A stretch of 64,000 nt of DNA from Biomphalaria glabrata (GCF_947242115.1 NC_074725.1:23045898-23109897), one strand, 5' to 3'; positions 1-12,865 are shown, numbered from the stretch's first letter. Made by a program: numbers and translations. Notes: generated from the sequence alone by a model not told the origin.

Positions 1-917
1 TACTGATATACCCACCATCCTACAGAAATTTTCGGCACCCTATCTACTGATATCCCCACCATCCTACAGAAATTTTCGGCACCCTATCTACTGATATTCC
101 CACCATCCTACAGAAATTTTCGGCACCCTATCTACTGATATCCCCACCATCCTACAGAAATTTTCGGCACCCTATCTACTGATATTCCCACCATCCTACA
201 GAAATTTTCGGCACCCTATCTACTGATATCCCCACCATCCTACAGAAATTTTCGGCACCCTATCTACTGATATACCCACCATCCTACAGAAATTTTCGGC
301 ACCCTGTCTGCTGATATACCCACCATCCTACAGAAATTTTCGGCACCCTATCTACTGATATCCCCACCATCCTACAGAAATTTTCGGCACCCTATCTACT
401 GATATTCCCACCATCCTACAGAAATTTTCGGCACCCTATCTACTGATATCCCCACCATCCTACAGAAATTTTCGGCACCCTATCTACTGATATTCCCACC
501 ATCCTACAGAAATTTTCGGCACCCTATCTACTGATATCCCCACCATCCTACAGAAATTTTCGGCACCCTATCTACTGATATACCCACCATCCTACAGAAA
601 TTTTCGGCACCCTGTCTGCTGATATACCCACCATCCTACAGAAATTTTCGGCACCCTATCTACTGATATACCCACCATCCTACAGAAATTTTCGGCACCC
701 TGTCTGCTGATATACCCACCATCCTACAGAAATTTTCGGCACCCTGTCTGCTGATATACCCACCATCCTACAGAAATTTTCGGCACCCTGTCTGCTGATA
801 TACCCACCATCCTACAGAAATTTTCGGCACCCTATCTACTGATATCCCCACCATCCTACAGAAATTTTCGGCACCCTATCTACTGATATCCCCACCATCC
901 TACAGAAATTTTCGGCA
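1..917. repeat. 44-bp satellite/minisatellite array, about 21 units
   Basis: Head-to-tail 44-bp units, each with the core CCACCATCCTACAGAAATTT, run from the window edge to 917. The array therefore continues to the left of the window. Units are almost identical and differ mainly at the base after GATAT (C, T or A) and in a TATCTAC versus TGTCTGC variant. There are no unique spacers, so it is not a CRISPR-like array. The variant order shows a higher-order period described in the findings. Confidence 0.97.
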
Positions 918-1570
918 AGAATTTAATAATCAATTAATTCTGAAGAAAAATCTGAAATATCTCAAATGTAAACCAAATATCAGATTACAATGACTTTGGG
1001 TAAATTTTCCCTATGGCAGGATTGGGTTAGATCACAAAAACAAATTATAGTATTAACAAATTAGTGACAATAACAAACTTATCCTGACAGCACTATTTAA
1101 CAAATTACTGACAATAATACATTGTTTGTCACTATTTCAAGAACATCACCTAAAAGTTCATTTGCTTCAAGCCAACTAGTAGATGTATGCGTTAGATAAA
1201 ATGTGTTTTACATTCCTAATCAAGTGGATATGTGAATATTGACCATGAATAAACCAATTCCATTCACTTTTTATTTTTCCTTAAAAACAATTTTTAAGAT
1301 ATTTATTTATGTATTTATTTAGGTTTTGACATGGTCCACTGTTTCTGTCGTGGGAAAAAAAAAGTATTCATGATATGTTCACTTTTGTGTAGACATTGAA
1401 AGGACACAACTCATGCATTACTAAGAAGGGGAATATGTAAACTAGCTGAAGAAGCAACAACAATTTTAATAATCAATAACCACCAATACTTCAATAGTGT
1501 TGACATTTTAGATACACAGTAAGCTGTTAAGCAGTAAGTATTTTGAGGTGTCATATCATCAACTATTTTT

Positions 1571-1838
1571 TACAAAGCTTAAATTAACTCTGTCTGTCTG
1601 TCTATCTGTATGGTAAAAAGTTTATACACATTATTTCTCACACAATTTTGGATTAAGCTAACATTTTTTCACAATTCTTATTTTTTACCTGACAACACAA
1701 AAATTAATTTAAAAAAGTAACCAATTATTTAATTAACTATTGGTAAATAGTTATTTTGTTTGGTGTCTTGAACAAGGGAAAGAAATCATACTTGACAGAT
1801 GTGGTGGTATAAGTTGAATTAGTCCCCTTGAGCTCTGA
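1571..1838 (+). repeat. Dispersed CTGTCTG repeat family, copy 1
   Basis: It begins with ACAAAGCTTA, a CTGTCTG run and a stretch akin to TTATTTCTC, and ends with TATAAGTTGAATTAGTC. The same order of landmarks recurs in plus copies at about 24951-25212, 35768-36160, 39088-39240, 45848-46005 and 54408-54640, and in minus copies near 9420-9650, 48700-48990 and 56085-56165. It has no coding capacity. AAGCTTATA and TATAAGCTT at the ends suggest short terminal inverted repeats; this is tentative. Confidence 0.7.
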
Positions 1839-4259
1839 ATGAACGTTTTTTTATGCATTTAAAAAAAAAATTATGTAAACATTCACCAAGATACCCCTTT
1901 CTTCCCTACCGCTTCACAACTGGTTTAGACAAGTGATAGGATCATAGCCCATTGAGAAAACTAAAAGCTAATTTTAAAAAATAGCTAAAAATATTTCTAA
2001 TCGCATAGATTATATAGATTATGACAGATCCAAACTAATTGGTACAATTACACTTAATATAAATAATCTTTGTTGTTTTTTTAAAAACTATTTTATATGT
2101 TTTTCTTGTTTCACTGAGTGACAATCACAATCAATTTGAGAACCACTAAACTAAAAAGCTAATCTAACCAGGTATTTATTTATTGCATCATTTTCTTCTA
2201 ATTTTCTGCCTTGCTAAGGCAGTGCAAAGCACATTATTTACGTCTAGACATCTAAATTTAGTTTGTCATTAGGGAAAGACAACTACATTTTGATTGCTAA
2301 GAGCAGACAATCACCAGCATCATGTCCCCTTTCACCTTACTTGTGTTCTAGAGCTGATACAGCTATGTTAGAGGGAAAAAAAAACAACCCTCAAGAAATA
2401 ATAAACATCACTAATCTAATTAGAAAAACAAAATAAGATAACAGGCTTTCAAGTTATTGTATTGTATTTGTAGTTGAGTTACTGTTGTGGTTCATATTAC
2501 ATAAAGCTATGGTGTACTGGGTGGATTTAGAAAAAGAAGAAACAGTTCATAAGAATTAGTCCTAGAATATGGAACAACAAATGTGTTGAGATCCTTGTGC
2601 CTTTGTGGATATTTTAATCATATTATATTTCATTTTATAAATTATATTTTGTATGTTGTAACTATTCCTACTACTGCTTTGTATATATATATATATATTT
2701 AAAAGACTTGATAGGAATGTACAGTTGACTAAAATATTTAATTCATTAGCTCATTGGTTTGAGTTAATGGGAATTCTGAATTGCACTGATAGAAAAAAAT
2801 CAAGCAATAAATGACACAATATTGTACCAAAACAGCATTGTGACCCAATTAAGCTCAATGCAATGAATTACAAGTAGTAATTATAATTATAAACAATGTG
2901 CATGCTTAATCCAATTTTGCCCAAATAAAATTGAAATATCTTGATGAAGCTATTTTCAGTTTAAGGTAGTGTGAAAGTTCAGTGTTCACAAATTTGTCAA
3001 TCTGGATTACTATGTAGTTAAAAAAAACAACACTTTCTCCTATGGGAAGTTTATAATACATTTTAAATGCATTAATCCCCTTTTTATTTAAAGAGAAAAC
3101 AAAATAAAGAAAATTTTAGCTTTTTATAGTTATCTGCAATTTTCAATACTCAACATTTTTTTAAAAAGTAGAGCTTTTAAAAAGTCAAATATTTAGGTGA
3201 CTCTCCTTTTTGCATTCAAAAGGCATCTTAAAAATTTAAAGGCAGTTATCATATAAATTATTTTGCTCAAGGAAAAAGAATAACAACCATTCTTTATCTT
3301 GTTAATGAGAAATAAACTAAAAGTAAAGTTTTAAAAAGTGTGGTCAGTGTAACAAAAATAAACCAAAATATGTTAAATGTTTTCCCAATAAAAGATATTA
3401 AACAATTCCTCACACACACACACAAGTGCACATTTTATAGTCTACATTTTTTAACACTGCCCTTTTGCAATGCATACTATTCTTCTAGTTATTCTACAAA
3501 GAGAATCAAAAAGTCAAGCTCTAGCTGATAAAGATCTGCTGTAACACTGCAGAACAAAAACTGTTTTAGAAAAAAAAAATCACAGCCTCTTGGCTCATGT
3601 CAATAGTGAATTACTGGAATGCTAAGACAAACACACAAGAGACAGGGGCTGCTTTAGAAGGCAGAGGGGAGATAAGTGTGACCAATAGTTGTCTACCTTG
3701 TTTCAAACTTTGGGCCCAGCCCCTAGATATAGTGTCACAGTAAGATATCAAATGTTGAAAAATGTCCTGCATAACAGCAAATTTGGTACAACAGTAAAAC
3801 TCAGCTATAACTAAAATTCACTATTTTTTTTTTATGTTTGTGTCACTGAGTGACCTATTTGCCCAAGTACTAGGAGCTTTAATTTCTACCTTTAATATGA
3901 AATGTCCTAAAGAGAAAGAAATGCTATCACAAGTTGACTGGTGGAATAGTTTTATCTCATCCTAAATGTTAAATATTAGACAACAACACTTTACTGTGAG
4001 GGATGGGGAAGAAAAGAGAGAGGTATAGAAACAAAACATGTGCACAATTCATACACAATTCAAAACTGAATCTTTGGGTCAAATTGATGGATTTTTTAAA
4101 CAGCTAATAAAAAATATTTAATACTAAAATATTTGTTAAATCTTGCTGAATAAAAATACACTAACACATGTTATACTCTTAAAGATCAAAAATAATATAA
4201 TTAATATGTAGACCAACTGCTAGCAAACTTCAGATATCTTATCTTATTTTTTTTTTTAC

Positions 4260-4440
4260 ACATGTTTCTTCAAAAAGAAGATAATTATGTCTTATGCATA
4301 TTCATGTGTTAATTTAGTTGTGCATATTAATTAGAGACTTAAGCTCAGCTAAGTCATTAGTTTTCCAGGCTGATTCTTTGCTCTAATGGCACTAGGGAAT
4401 AGTTACACTATTGCTCTTGTCCTAACACTAATTGAGATGA
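4260..4440 (-). mobile_element. LINE 3'-end remnant
   Basis: On the minus strand this matches the 3' end of the LINE family seen better at 18020-18345 and 25817-26015. It shares the block around 'ccaggctgattc..gctctaatggcactaggg' and ends in a GATAA-type tail. It is a short, diverged, 5'-truncated copy. Confidence 0.5.
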
Positions 4441-7400
4441 TGACTATTCAACCAAATGATAAAGGCATGTAGGAAGTATGTAAATATCCTACCATCAGCT
4501 TCCAAGCTGATAACTATCTGCCCCAGCTTGTAAGTTGTTCTTGTATCAAAGTCAAGTGTTGGGGAATGAAGAATGGAAATGATAGGGAATGAGGGATGAA
4601 GATGTTGGGGGTCAGAAATTCATTGATTCATAGTAACTTGGTTTTTAGCAAGCACTACTATGACATGGCCATTTTGTTCATGAGATTTCAAGGACACATT
4701 AATAAGAGAAAAAAAATCATTTACCCAATACTCTTAAAGCCAACAAAGTCAACTGCTTCATAGATCCATTTAAAAAGAAGGCTTATTTATTTGATTTGGA
4801 TAGATTCTTTTATCAAAGTTGAGATGCATTCAAACAAGTTTAATTTAAAGAAGAGAAAAAAAGTAAATTCAAAAAGACTTTCAGAGAGAAAAAAAAAGAC
4901 TATCACCCAAAAGGGAAGTCAAATTACTAACTGACTGAAATGTAAAATATCTGAGGTAAATCTTTTATATGTTGCTTATAAAATAAAACAATTACAATGA
5001 TGTTAAAGCAGTTGAATCATGACCTGTCTAATGTATGAGATAGATCAGGTTTACTATAATCACACAGAACAACCTGTAATGCCTGGAGTCAGATCAAACC
5101 TGACAAGTGATTTATTGCTTGCTACCAAGTGTTTGTTAGGTAAACTAGGTCGTTAACCATCTGTAGGTGAATTCATGCACCACTGCCTCCAGGATGAGTA
5201 GTCCTTTTATTCTGGCTACAGTCTCTCAACACTTTTACTCTCTCACATACAACTCAAGACCATTAGGTCAAAATGTGGATTTTATCACAGTTCCTTTCAT
5301 TTACTTAATAAATATAGCAGAAACAGCTACAATGTCTGACAGGAGAAAAAGTCAAGAATCAGAAAGCCTCTTTTTTCCATTTTCAACAATTTACTCTCCA
5401 CTGACCAAGTCTAGCATAGATTCCTACCATAGCTGAATACTTGACTATTCACAAAGATACACCTGATAAAAAACATTCCAGGTTACACATATGAATTGGT
5501 AAATAAATATGTATATATATATATATATATATTTGGTTCCATAAGGTTGTCCTTGTTAGAAGTGGTAAAGGAAATAAGCACTTTCTATAAAATGCTTCCA
5601 ATGGAAAGTGTCTCAAATAGCTTCTGACAACCAGTCCAACTCCTAGCCTTAATGTGTGACTCAGATATTGGGTCAGGCGGAACTGTTATCACTAACAGAA
5701 AAAGGGGCACCTTAATCAATATGCTTCAGACAGGCTGGCAGCCTAGGAGAAGGATAACTCAGAATTTAAGCCTCTGCTGCCTTGCAGCTATATCCAAACC
5801 AAGGAAAGAGTCAGCCCTGAGAAAAAATCAGGAGATGGTGACCCTTAGGCAGCTTGCAATACACTGTGTAAGCACTTGCCGTTCCTTTGGATAGATCTTC
5901 AGCTGCATGGAGAAGAGGAGGGGGGGACTGCTATGTAGGCAACAAATTCTGACCACAACTAATGCCCAGGCATCCATCTCACTCCATGTGATGATCCATT
6001 GTCAGTTCTCTGCTGAAGAAGGCCATATATTAGTTTTAAAACTCAAATGTTTCTAAACTTCAAGTAAACAGTTGTGCCGTTGATCCAGTTGCAACATAAA
6101 AACACTAAACTTTTATACAGATATTCACATCAAAATGCTACTTTGAACAACTCTAATTCAGCTTGAAAATAACTGACTTGAATTAGAGAAATGAATAGCA
6201 AATAATAAGGATATTAAGAAAAGCTGAGAGAGGAGAAAAACAAATGTATACATATATAAGGTGTTCAATTGAATGTAAAATAAATGTTATGCAAAGTTTC
6301 TTTTTTTTGAATAAAGGCCATTGCAATACAGCCATCCCAACAACCTTTCTATTTTTGACACATGTCATGTTGTGTTGAGTTTAATTTATCTGCTATGTAA
6401 AACATATCTTCAACATTTCTGCCATCTGTTCTACTAAAAGCAAGAGTGTTTGGTAATATATACATATGCAAAATAAAGAGACAAAATATAGTAACATCAA
6501 AGGATTTAAGATTCATCTTCAGGAATTAAAACATACAAAATAGGTTGAAGTAGGCTGTTCTAATTAGAAAGACACAGGATAATAACTCAACCCTGAAAGC
6601 ATGGACCATGTCCACCAAGCAACAATAATTATTTTGGCATATGATTGAAGATACTGAATGACAACTGGTAATTGTATTGGCCACTCAATGCCAATGACCC
6701 TTTGTGAACTCTACTTCACCTGCCCCGTAAACAACATCTTTGAAAGATTCTTATGCTCAACACAAGTAACCAGCCTGAATACTTAGATAAATGCCTTTTA
6801 GGTAAGATTACCAACTCCCACACAATCAGTGTTTCACATATCTCTAAAACAAATTGGCATCTGTGCAAAAAAAAAAAAAAAAAAAAAACCAGCTGTGTTG
6901 CTCTCTACATTTGATTCTTTTTTCCCCATCAGCCCCTGGTTATATAGTTAAACAATTCAGGTAAAGAAAAGGTTGCTTTGACATGCTCAAAAAAAAAAAT
7001 GGGGGGAGGAGTGAATTATGAAATCTATTTCTTTCCTTTTTCTTTTTAAAGGGAGGCCAGCCAACCCTTCACCTGCTCTTAAAAAACATCCCTAGGAGAA
7101 GCACCAACCTTACCTCACCAGCAGCTCTTCCCAACCTCCCCCCTCCTCCCCTCTACCAACCAAAGTCTATTACAATCTTTTCTTTCCTTTTCCTCTAGCT
7201 GATTCCCCAAACCCTTATGTTCAACTGACAAACTCAGTAGTTGTGTTTATCTCCCCTGAAGATACACTGTCTGGTTCATTTATTTTCAAATGGATTTAAC
7301 ATTTTTAACTCTTTAGAGGTTTAAAAAAAGAATGATCACCCTCATCTCTCCCCCCCCCCCAATAAAATTCATGACCTATAACGAGGCATGTTAAAATGTA

Positions 7401-7954
7401 CCATTTTGTGCCTGGCTGGCTGGCTGGCTGAAGTGTTGGGGGTTGTTTTTTTCTCTCTCTCCCCCTTTTAGTTTTTCATCATTTTGTATTGTTTAATAAT
7501 GTAGCAAAGTCTTGTTTAGTCAGTGTGAATATAATATAAACATTTCATTAATTGTACTGGACACTTGCCTCTCCTCTTCACCAGTCATCTAAGTTTAGAT
7601 TTCACATGAGTTATTGACAATGTAACTTGTCAGGAAAAAAATTACTAAAACAAAACAAATGTTTTCATTGAATCTATCTTTTTATGTAATTATTTGCATT
7701 GTCAGTAGGCATATGGCTTAAGAACATATATATTTTTCATGTTCATTATTTTTTAACAATGGGGTTTATGAAAAGAAAACGTCTTTGGATCTTAGAAAAG
7801 CAAACTAAACTCACAAGTGTAAACTAGCTGATTACCAACTAAAACAAGTTTTTGGTTTTGCTTTATAAGTTTATGATGTTCCTTCAAAAGTGCAGATATG
7901 AAGATTATTCCATTCTAGTCCAAAGCTCCTGCATGAAAACAAAGGGTAGAAGAG

Positions 7955-8032
7955 GGCAGGATTTGAACTTGCGACCATCATGATGACAATCTGTGCATAC
8001 CACAGGACCAGGCAGCCATCTCCATAGAGTTA
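7955..8032 (-). mobile_element. tRNA-derived SINE head or tRNA pseudogene
   Basis: On the minus strand a tRNA-like segment carries an A-box-like start and the B-box-like run GGTCGCAAGTTCAAATCC. It does not fold cleanly into a functional tRNA and lacks the body of the SINE seen at 16481, so it is either a different SINE or an isolated tRNA fossil. Confidence 0.45.
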
Positions 8033-8531
8033 TTTATAACAAAGCTATAAATATGTCTTCCCTACAATTAGTTTTAAAACATTGTGCTCTTATCAGTTTT
8101 ATCTTTATCATACTTCAAACTTAACAAGAAAATAATTGTTGAGCCTAAAATATGTTATTATCAAAGTATTTAAAATAGACAGAATAGATTTGTTTGCAAC
8201 AGATAGTTGCTTATCTTGAAATCTATTTTCCAATAAAAAAAAGATGGGAATAAAAATAGTTGATGATGATTATGTCAAAACTAAATTATTAGTTCTCCTT
8301 GATTGAATAGTATCATAAGTGTTTCTAACTCTAATAAAACATCTGTTGTTAAGCCTTTAAAAAAATAATTTTATTCTACACTCATAGCTTTTGGCAGATA
8401 ACTAGGGTAACAAGGTGCTGAGAACAATACAATTTTTGTCCAGGAAAGAAAAGTTAATTTAACTCTGCTGACAAACACTTTAATTTAGTCTGAGCAAATA
8501 AAGGTCATTTGAGGAAACAAATATATTAGAC

Positions 8532-9055
8532 CAGTGGTTCCCATACTTTTTTGTCTCGTAGACCCCTTGCGTTGTTTTTAAATTTTTGTTGCTTAGCTAA
8601 TTATGCATTTTTGAAAAATCAATTGTGACTTTTCCACAGATTTCTAAGTCATAATATATATTTATTAATAAAATGTAAATTAAAAACTATTTGTCCATTT
8701 TTAATGTTATTTTCCTTTTAATTCTATGGAGACAGCATGACACCATATGCGCAGAACGTGTCAGTCTAACTATTTGAACAAGATATTTAAATATAAAAAA
8801 ATTTTAAATAAATCTTTTGAATAACTGGATTAAAATTAAAAGGATTAACTAAGATAAAAATCATATTTGTGTATTAAGTTAAAATTAATGAAAAATAAAA
8901 GTTAAAGTCTCGACTTGCTTAAAAAATGAGTTCCACTATCATAGACCCCCATTTATATCTCTCAGACCCCCCTGATTCATTTTTGTTCACTCGTAGACCC
9001 CTTGGAAGTCCTCATAGACCCCTGGGGTCTATATAGACCACTTTTGGAATCACTG
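8532..9055. mobile_element. hAT-like MITE (524 bp)
   Basis: It begins CAGTGGTTCCCATA and ends with the inverse of CAGTGATTCCAAAAG, giving roughly 12-of-15 matching terminal inverted repeats. Both ends carry repeated TAGACCCC motifs. The interior is AT-rich with no ORF. The 8-bp flanks do not match, so the insertion is old or the ends are slightly mis-set. Confidence 0.65.
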
Positions 9056-10274
9056 AAGCACTGAACATTTAGATTTCATCATCAAATAATTAAGCTATAA
9101 AATAATTTTGTTGTTTTAAGTCTAAAAAGATAATAAAAATTTCAGGCTTTCTAAGATTCTATGTTGGCCACAGAAACAGATGAACTTCACACCATCATCC
9201 TTATACATCAAAAGGACTTTACCTTAAGGTCACTAGGACACTGTCAAAGCATTAGGACTAAAGCAAAAGTTCACTAAATCTCTTAGACACAGTCACAACT
9301 TTATAAATAAAAACAAGAAAAATATTTTTAAAATCCTTTTTTTTTTATTAAAAAAAAAAAACAAAGCTTATCAAAGGGAAATAACTGCTCATTTAAAACC
9401 ATATCTCTCAGTAATGTAGAATTTATTTGCCTTATTTAATATCAAACAATATAATTAATTACAAATAATTAATTGACTAACTGCTTCATTTGTTTTATTG
9501 ATTCATGTTTTGGTTTTGTCTAGATGTCAATTAATAATTGTGCTAAGTTTCACCTTGATATTAGAATGGGTGTGAGGAGAAATAACATAAAGTACAAACT
9601 TTTTACCAGACTGACAGCTTTGTAATATAAGTCCACAGAATCTCTTTTCTAAAGAAATATAGTCAAAATTTTGTGAATAATGAGACAAAGGTCGGATCAA
9701 AACCTTTAATAGCCAATGAATCACACTTTGAATGACTTTGCTTTGTAATGTGACTTAATGTCTTTTTTTGTTTATATTTAACTTAACTCAATATAAGCAT
9801 TATGAAGTAGATTTTTTAAAAAGAAATTTATGCTTTAAAAATTTAGTATGTTCCTTAACTTTTTAAAATAATTTATAATATAAATAAACTTCACAGCCTC
9901 GCTTGGTCTAGCACCTAAATCAAGTTATAATGTAAAAATATAAATTTTAAAATACTTTTATTAGATCTAATTGCACTACACTCTGCTTTTACACTTTAGT
10001 TTACTTTTAGTGGCCCTTTATCTATCATGATTACCTAATTACCTTTTCTTTTAGTTTTACTTTTAGCATTTTGTTGGTTGAGTGTTAGTCAAATTTAGTG
10101 CCTAACCTGGAAATTAAAATTAAGAATAGATCTAAATCTAGACTCTTGTTAAGTCGAGTGTCTAGTGACAGTCTAGTCTAGATATTCTAAGATATCATTT
10201 AACCAATACTGGCAATCATGTGGCAATACTTTCAACTTTCATTATTTTTTATTAATTTTTAATTTGTTGTTTAC
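9056..10274. other. AT-rich non-coding DNA upstream of exon 1 border
   Basis: It contains a short SINE-like piece near 9160-9200 and a minus-strand copy of the CTGTCTG repeat at about 9420-9650. The ORF at 9527-9724 lies inside that repeat and is not a gene. No further exon was found; I read it as intron 1 of the minus-strand DOCK-like gene. Confidence 0.5.
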
Positions 10275-10373
10275 CTGAATGGCACTCTCCCTCAAAGCCT
10301 GAGAAACCGATTCTCTCATTAATGCGGCCTTTCCTTTGCCCTGAAGAACACCGGCAAATCTTCTTTCTGTCAT
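10275..10373 (-). CDS. First coding exon of a DOCK9/10/11-like (zizimin) guanine-nucleotide exchange factor
   Basis: The minus strand opens with ATG at 10373 and runs 33 codons to a GTAAAC donor just below 10275, in phase 0. The peptide has R-R-F, then L, then G-x-A-A, then R-x-S-V-S-x-A-x-R-x-S. From memory, DOCK9 and DOCK11 share this order and spacing at their extreme N termini (RKF..L..G.AA..R.SVS.A.R.S). These proteins are large Cdc42/Rac exchange factors with PH, C2-like (DHR1) and catalytic DHR2 domains, acting at membranes and on actin. Only this N-terminal exon is in the window; no DHR1 or DHR2 exon was found in 1-10274, so the first intron should exceed 10 kb. Between the exon and about 10560 lies a likely 5' UTR containing AAAATGGCGAC. 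The short match makes orthology plausible but not proven. Confidence 0.65.
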
Positions 10374-10560
10374 TTTCAACTAGATCTATATAGATCTAGA
10401 TCTATATTCGCGATTTTCTATGTAGATCTATAAAATCCTTATTGCAAAAGAACCATTCTAAGTTGAAATAGCGGAAGTATTTTGTTACACACTGTCGCCA
10501 TTTTAACTACAAACAGTAAAGGGAACTAATCGTAACAATTTCAGTTTAGGGGAAGCTATA
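10374..10560 (-). promoter_or_regulatory. 5' UTR/core promoter of the DOCK-like gene with a YY1-type element
   Basis: Reading the minus strand, AAAATGGCGACA lies at about 10494-10505, roughly 125 bases before the coding ATG. It matches the AAnATGGCG element bound by YY1 just downstream of many animal start sites. The ATG inside it opens a 20-codon frame that stops before the exon-1 ATG, so it could act as an upstream ORF. Two AGATCTA-rich palindromic stretches follow. The start-site position is inferred. Confidence 0.45.
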
Positions 10561-10669
10561 ATGAAATACTTTGAATTCAATTTTACAAAGTAATCTCTCC
10601 TTTGCCTTTACTCATTTTTGACATATTTCGAAGTATGGTGCCTGTAAGTGCAACTGGTGGTACTTCAAA

Positions 10670-11450
10670 TGTTCAATGCTGGGCGTAGCCGGGGGCGATT
10701 CACCCCCACACCGAAATGAAATCCGCCGGAGGGGGGGGGGTGTCGAAATTTAGTAACTGATTTTTGCTTCCATTTTGTTTATTTTAGGAGAGATTTTAAA
10801 ACTGAACCATCACTTACCCCAGCACAGCCAAGGGGGTTTTGAGTTTGAAACCCCATACCAGGGGGGTTTGCAATTAAATCCCCCTCTTCTATAATAAAAA
10901 ATAAAAATAATGCAAACGACAGTCCCCAAATTCTAAGAGCATATAAAGATAAGAAAACTTTTGATTTTAAAACCCCCTCCGAAATTTACGATAAAACTCC
11001 CTCCTCAATATAAGACTAAATCATACATAAGTCACCAGATTCTATGAGCGTAGCCAAGAGGGGTTTTGTGTTTAAAACCCTCCTCCATTAAAGTTTTAAA
11101 CCCCTTCAGATGGTTTTGAATTCAAAATCCACCTACAGAGAGTTTTGAGGTTGAAAACCTCTCGTTTAAATATTATTCTAAAGCAAACTATAGTCACCAA
11201 ATTCTATGAGCGTAGCGAAAGGGGTTTTGAATTTGTGAAAAAGACTCCAAAGATTGTTTAGTTGAAAATCCCCCAACAGATGATTTTGACAAGAGCGTAG
11301 CCAAGATAGGTTAGAAATTTCTACCAGTGGCTGGGCTCCATTAATAAAGTGCAGTGAATAGTCATCTGCTGAAATCGAAAAGGACTCAACAAAGATTGTT
11401 AAGACAGATTTTAGGAGTCTGTTATAGAGATCGGGTCTCAGCATATTCTT
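10670..11450 (+). mobile_element. LINE 3' region with internal GGGGTTTTGAG subrepeats
   Basis: Plus-strand modules with 'gcgtagccaagggggttttg', then AAACCCC and a block about C-A-C-C-A-A-A-T-T-C recur several times from 10677 to 11290. They are followed by a LINE-coding remnant at about 11284-11440. Its continuation is readable in the related copy near 57010-57350, where the frame resembles the C-terminal region of CR1/RTE-type reverse transcriptase ORFs (…GVSYRDR… motif). The minus-strand ORF at 11178-11444 is antisense to this and is not a gene. Confidence 0.6.
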
Positions 11451-11689
11451 TCAATAATTATTTTAAATTCATGCGCAATTACATAGACTCTGTCAGTGCT
11501 TTAAAAAAATAACTGCCGGTACTCAGTGATGAATTGCCTAACTTTTAACTATTAATAAATTAATGTGAGCTTGCGCTCCCAGAGTTAGTTTTATATGCAA
11601 TTTTAGCTATTTTTTAAATGTATTTTTGTTGTATAGGTTAGAGCTATTTTTATATATTTTATTTTTATAGGTTAGTGTCAGATTTTATA

Positions 11690-12585
11690 ATTGTACTTCC
11701 GCATATTTAGATAGGTTAGTGGATAGTATAACAGTGATGTACTACATGATGTCAAAAAACAGTTGCGTGTACATTTGACCAGTGGTCAGTACCATATCTG
11801 TCTGTGTGACTGCTGAAGATCTTTGTGGTCTGTCGTCTAATTATATTTTTATTCCTGTACCTGGGACGGCCTGCTATTGTAACTGCTGCTTTTAGCTGCT
11901 GAATATTACTGCTTTTAGCTGCTGCAATTACTCTGCTGAAATAGCTGCTGCTTATAACAGCTATTGATAGATCTAGTATTGTTATTCTTGCTGTAGATCT
12001 AGAATCTAGCGTTATTTTGTTTCTGCTATTGATAGTTTTGTTATTGTTTCTGTAGATCTATTATAGATCTAATTCTAGGGAAGCTAGTGTTATTTTGTTT
12101 CTGTAGTGTTATGGTTGTAGTAGTAGGATATTGTAGATCTAGACTAGTTTATTGTAGTTTGTTTGTCGATCTAGGTCTAGGGTAGTAGTTGTAGTGATTT
12201 AGTTAGATAGTTGGTTTGGTTAGTTTGTTAGTGTTTGTAGTGGTGTAGATTTAGAGGGTTTTAGTTAGTTGATGGGTTCAATAGTAGTGATTAGTCAAGT
12301 TAGTGTATATATTATATTTTATTATCGATTTTTTTTGTATGTAAATAAAGTTTCTTTTTGTTTTATCGTAAACTAAAGTTTGTTATCTTGTTTTCATTTA
12401 GTCAAGTTAGTATAGTTAGTTGTCTGGTTACTTAGGTGACTCTAGCCCCTTGGTCACCATACCGAGGTGCACAGATTGAGCCCACCCAGTAGCGCTAACA
12501 TCTGCCTACTGTTAGGTAAATTTTTAATGTTGAGCAGTAAGAATAGGTCTTCTCCCACTCGCGCCTGCCTGACCTGCTCACATTA
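11690..12585 (+). repeat. Dispersed LTR-retroelement-like repeat, plus copy
   Basis: The right part (about 12415-12570) matches the reverse complement of 33755-33925 closely, including GTTGTCTGGTT, CTCTAGCCCCTTGGTC and GCGCCTGCC landmarks. A polyadenylation-like AATAAAG lies near 12345. The composition (TAG-rich U3-like stretch, poly-A signal, then GC-richer leader) suggests a broken, non-coding LTR-type fossil, but both LTR ends and a primer site are not established. Confidence 0.4.
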
Positions 12586-12589
12586 ATAA

Positions 12590-12865
12590 TAAAAGTTAAA
12601 ATACAGAAAGAAAAGTAATAATTTTTTCCTCACATTGAAAAAGGTGCTAGTACGCCGTACCAACAGCAACAGTTTGCCTCTAAAAGAGACAAATGGAGAG
12701 CTCTCGCGATTGCCGCGGGTCACACATTTTGAGGCCCAGATTTGTAGAAAACAGGCACAGAAGACGAAAGGAAACTTAAACAGACCCCCCTGACGAACAA
12801 CGACTTTGTCTGCATTAGATGTGGAAAAATATTTAGGTCGAAATTGGGTTTGCATAGCCATGAGA
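12590..12865 (+). mobile_element. LINE ORF2 3' end with terminal C2H2 zinc finger
   Basis: The plus strand can be read as a decayed RTE/CR1-type C terminus ending in a C2H2 finger of the form C-x2-C-x12-H-x3-H with F-R-S-K-L-G-L-H-S-H in it. Such terminal fingers with (K/R)IGLxSH are common in mollusc LINE ORF2 proteins. Stops and frame changes show that it is dead. The minus-strand ORF at 12583-12879 is its antisense shadow. Confidence 0.6.

Larger units (their letters stand above)
918..8530. other. AT-rich non-coding DNA, probably intron of the DOCK-like gene
   Basis: No exon can be supported on either strand; the few short ORFs (3340-3528, 5167-5436, 5652-5894) lack splice context and resemblance to known proteins. 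The stretch holds a copy of the CTGTCTG repeat at about 1571-1838, a LINE 3'-end remnant at about 4260-4440, AT microsatellites near 2690 and 5510, and a tRNA-like SINE head near 7950-8030. The parts at 5160-5420, 5640-6020 and 7050-7280 are less AT-rich and not visibly repeated, so they may be untranslated or regulatory. If the minus-strand exon at 10275-10373 is a first exon, this is intron 1. Confidence 0.5.

Noticed and set aside
1-917. CRISPR-like array
   Set aside because: Units are contiguous 44-mers without unique spacers, in a eukaryotic context; it is a satellite.
7050-7280. Possible minus-strand exon with a GTAAGG donor near 7110
   Set aside because: The upstream frame closes at once with a stop and no acceptor or family similarity is seen.
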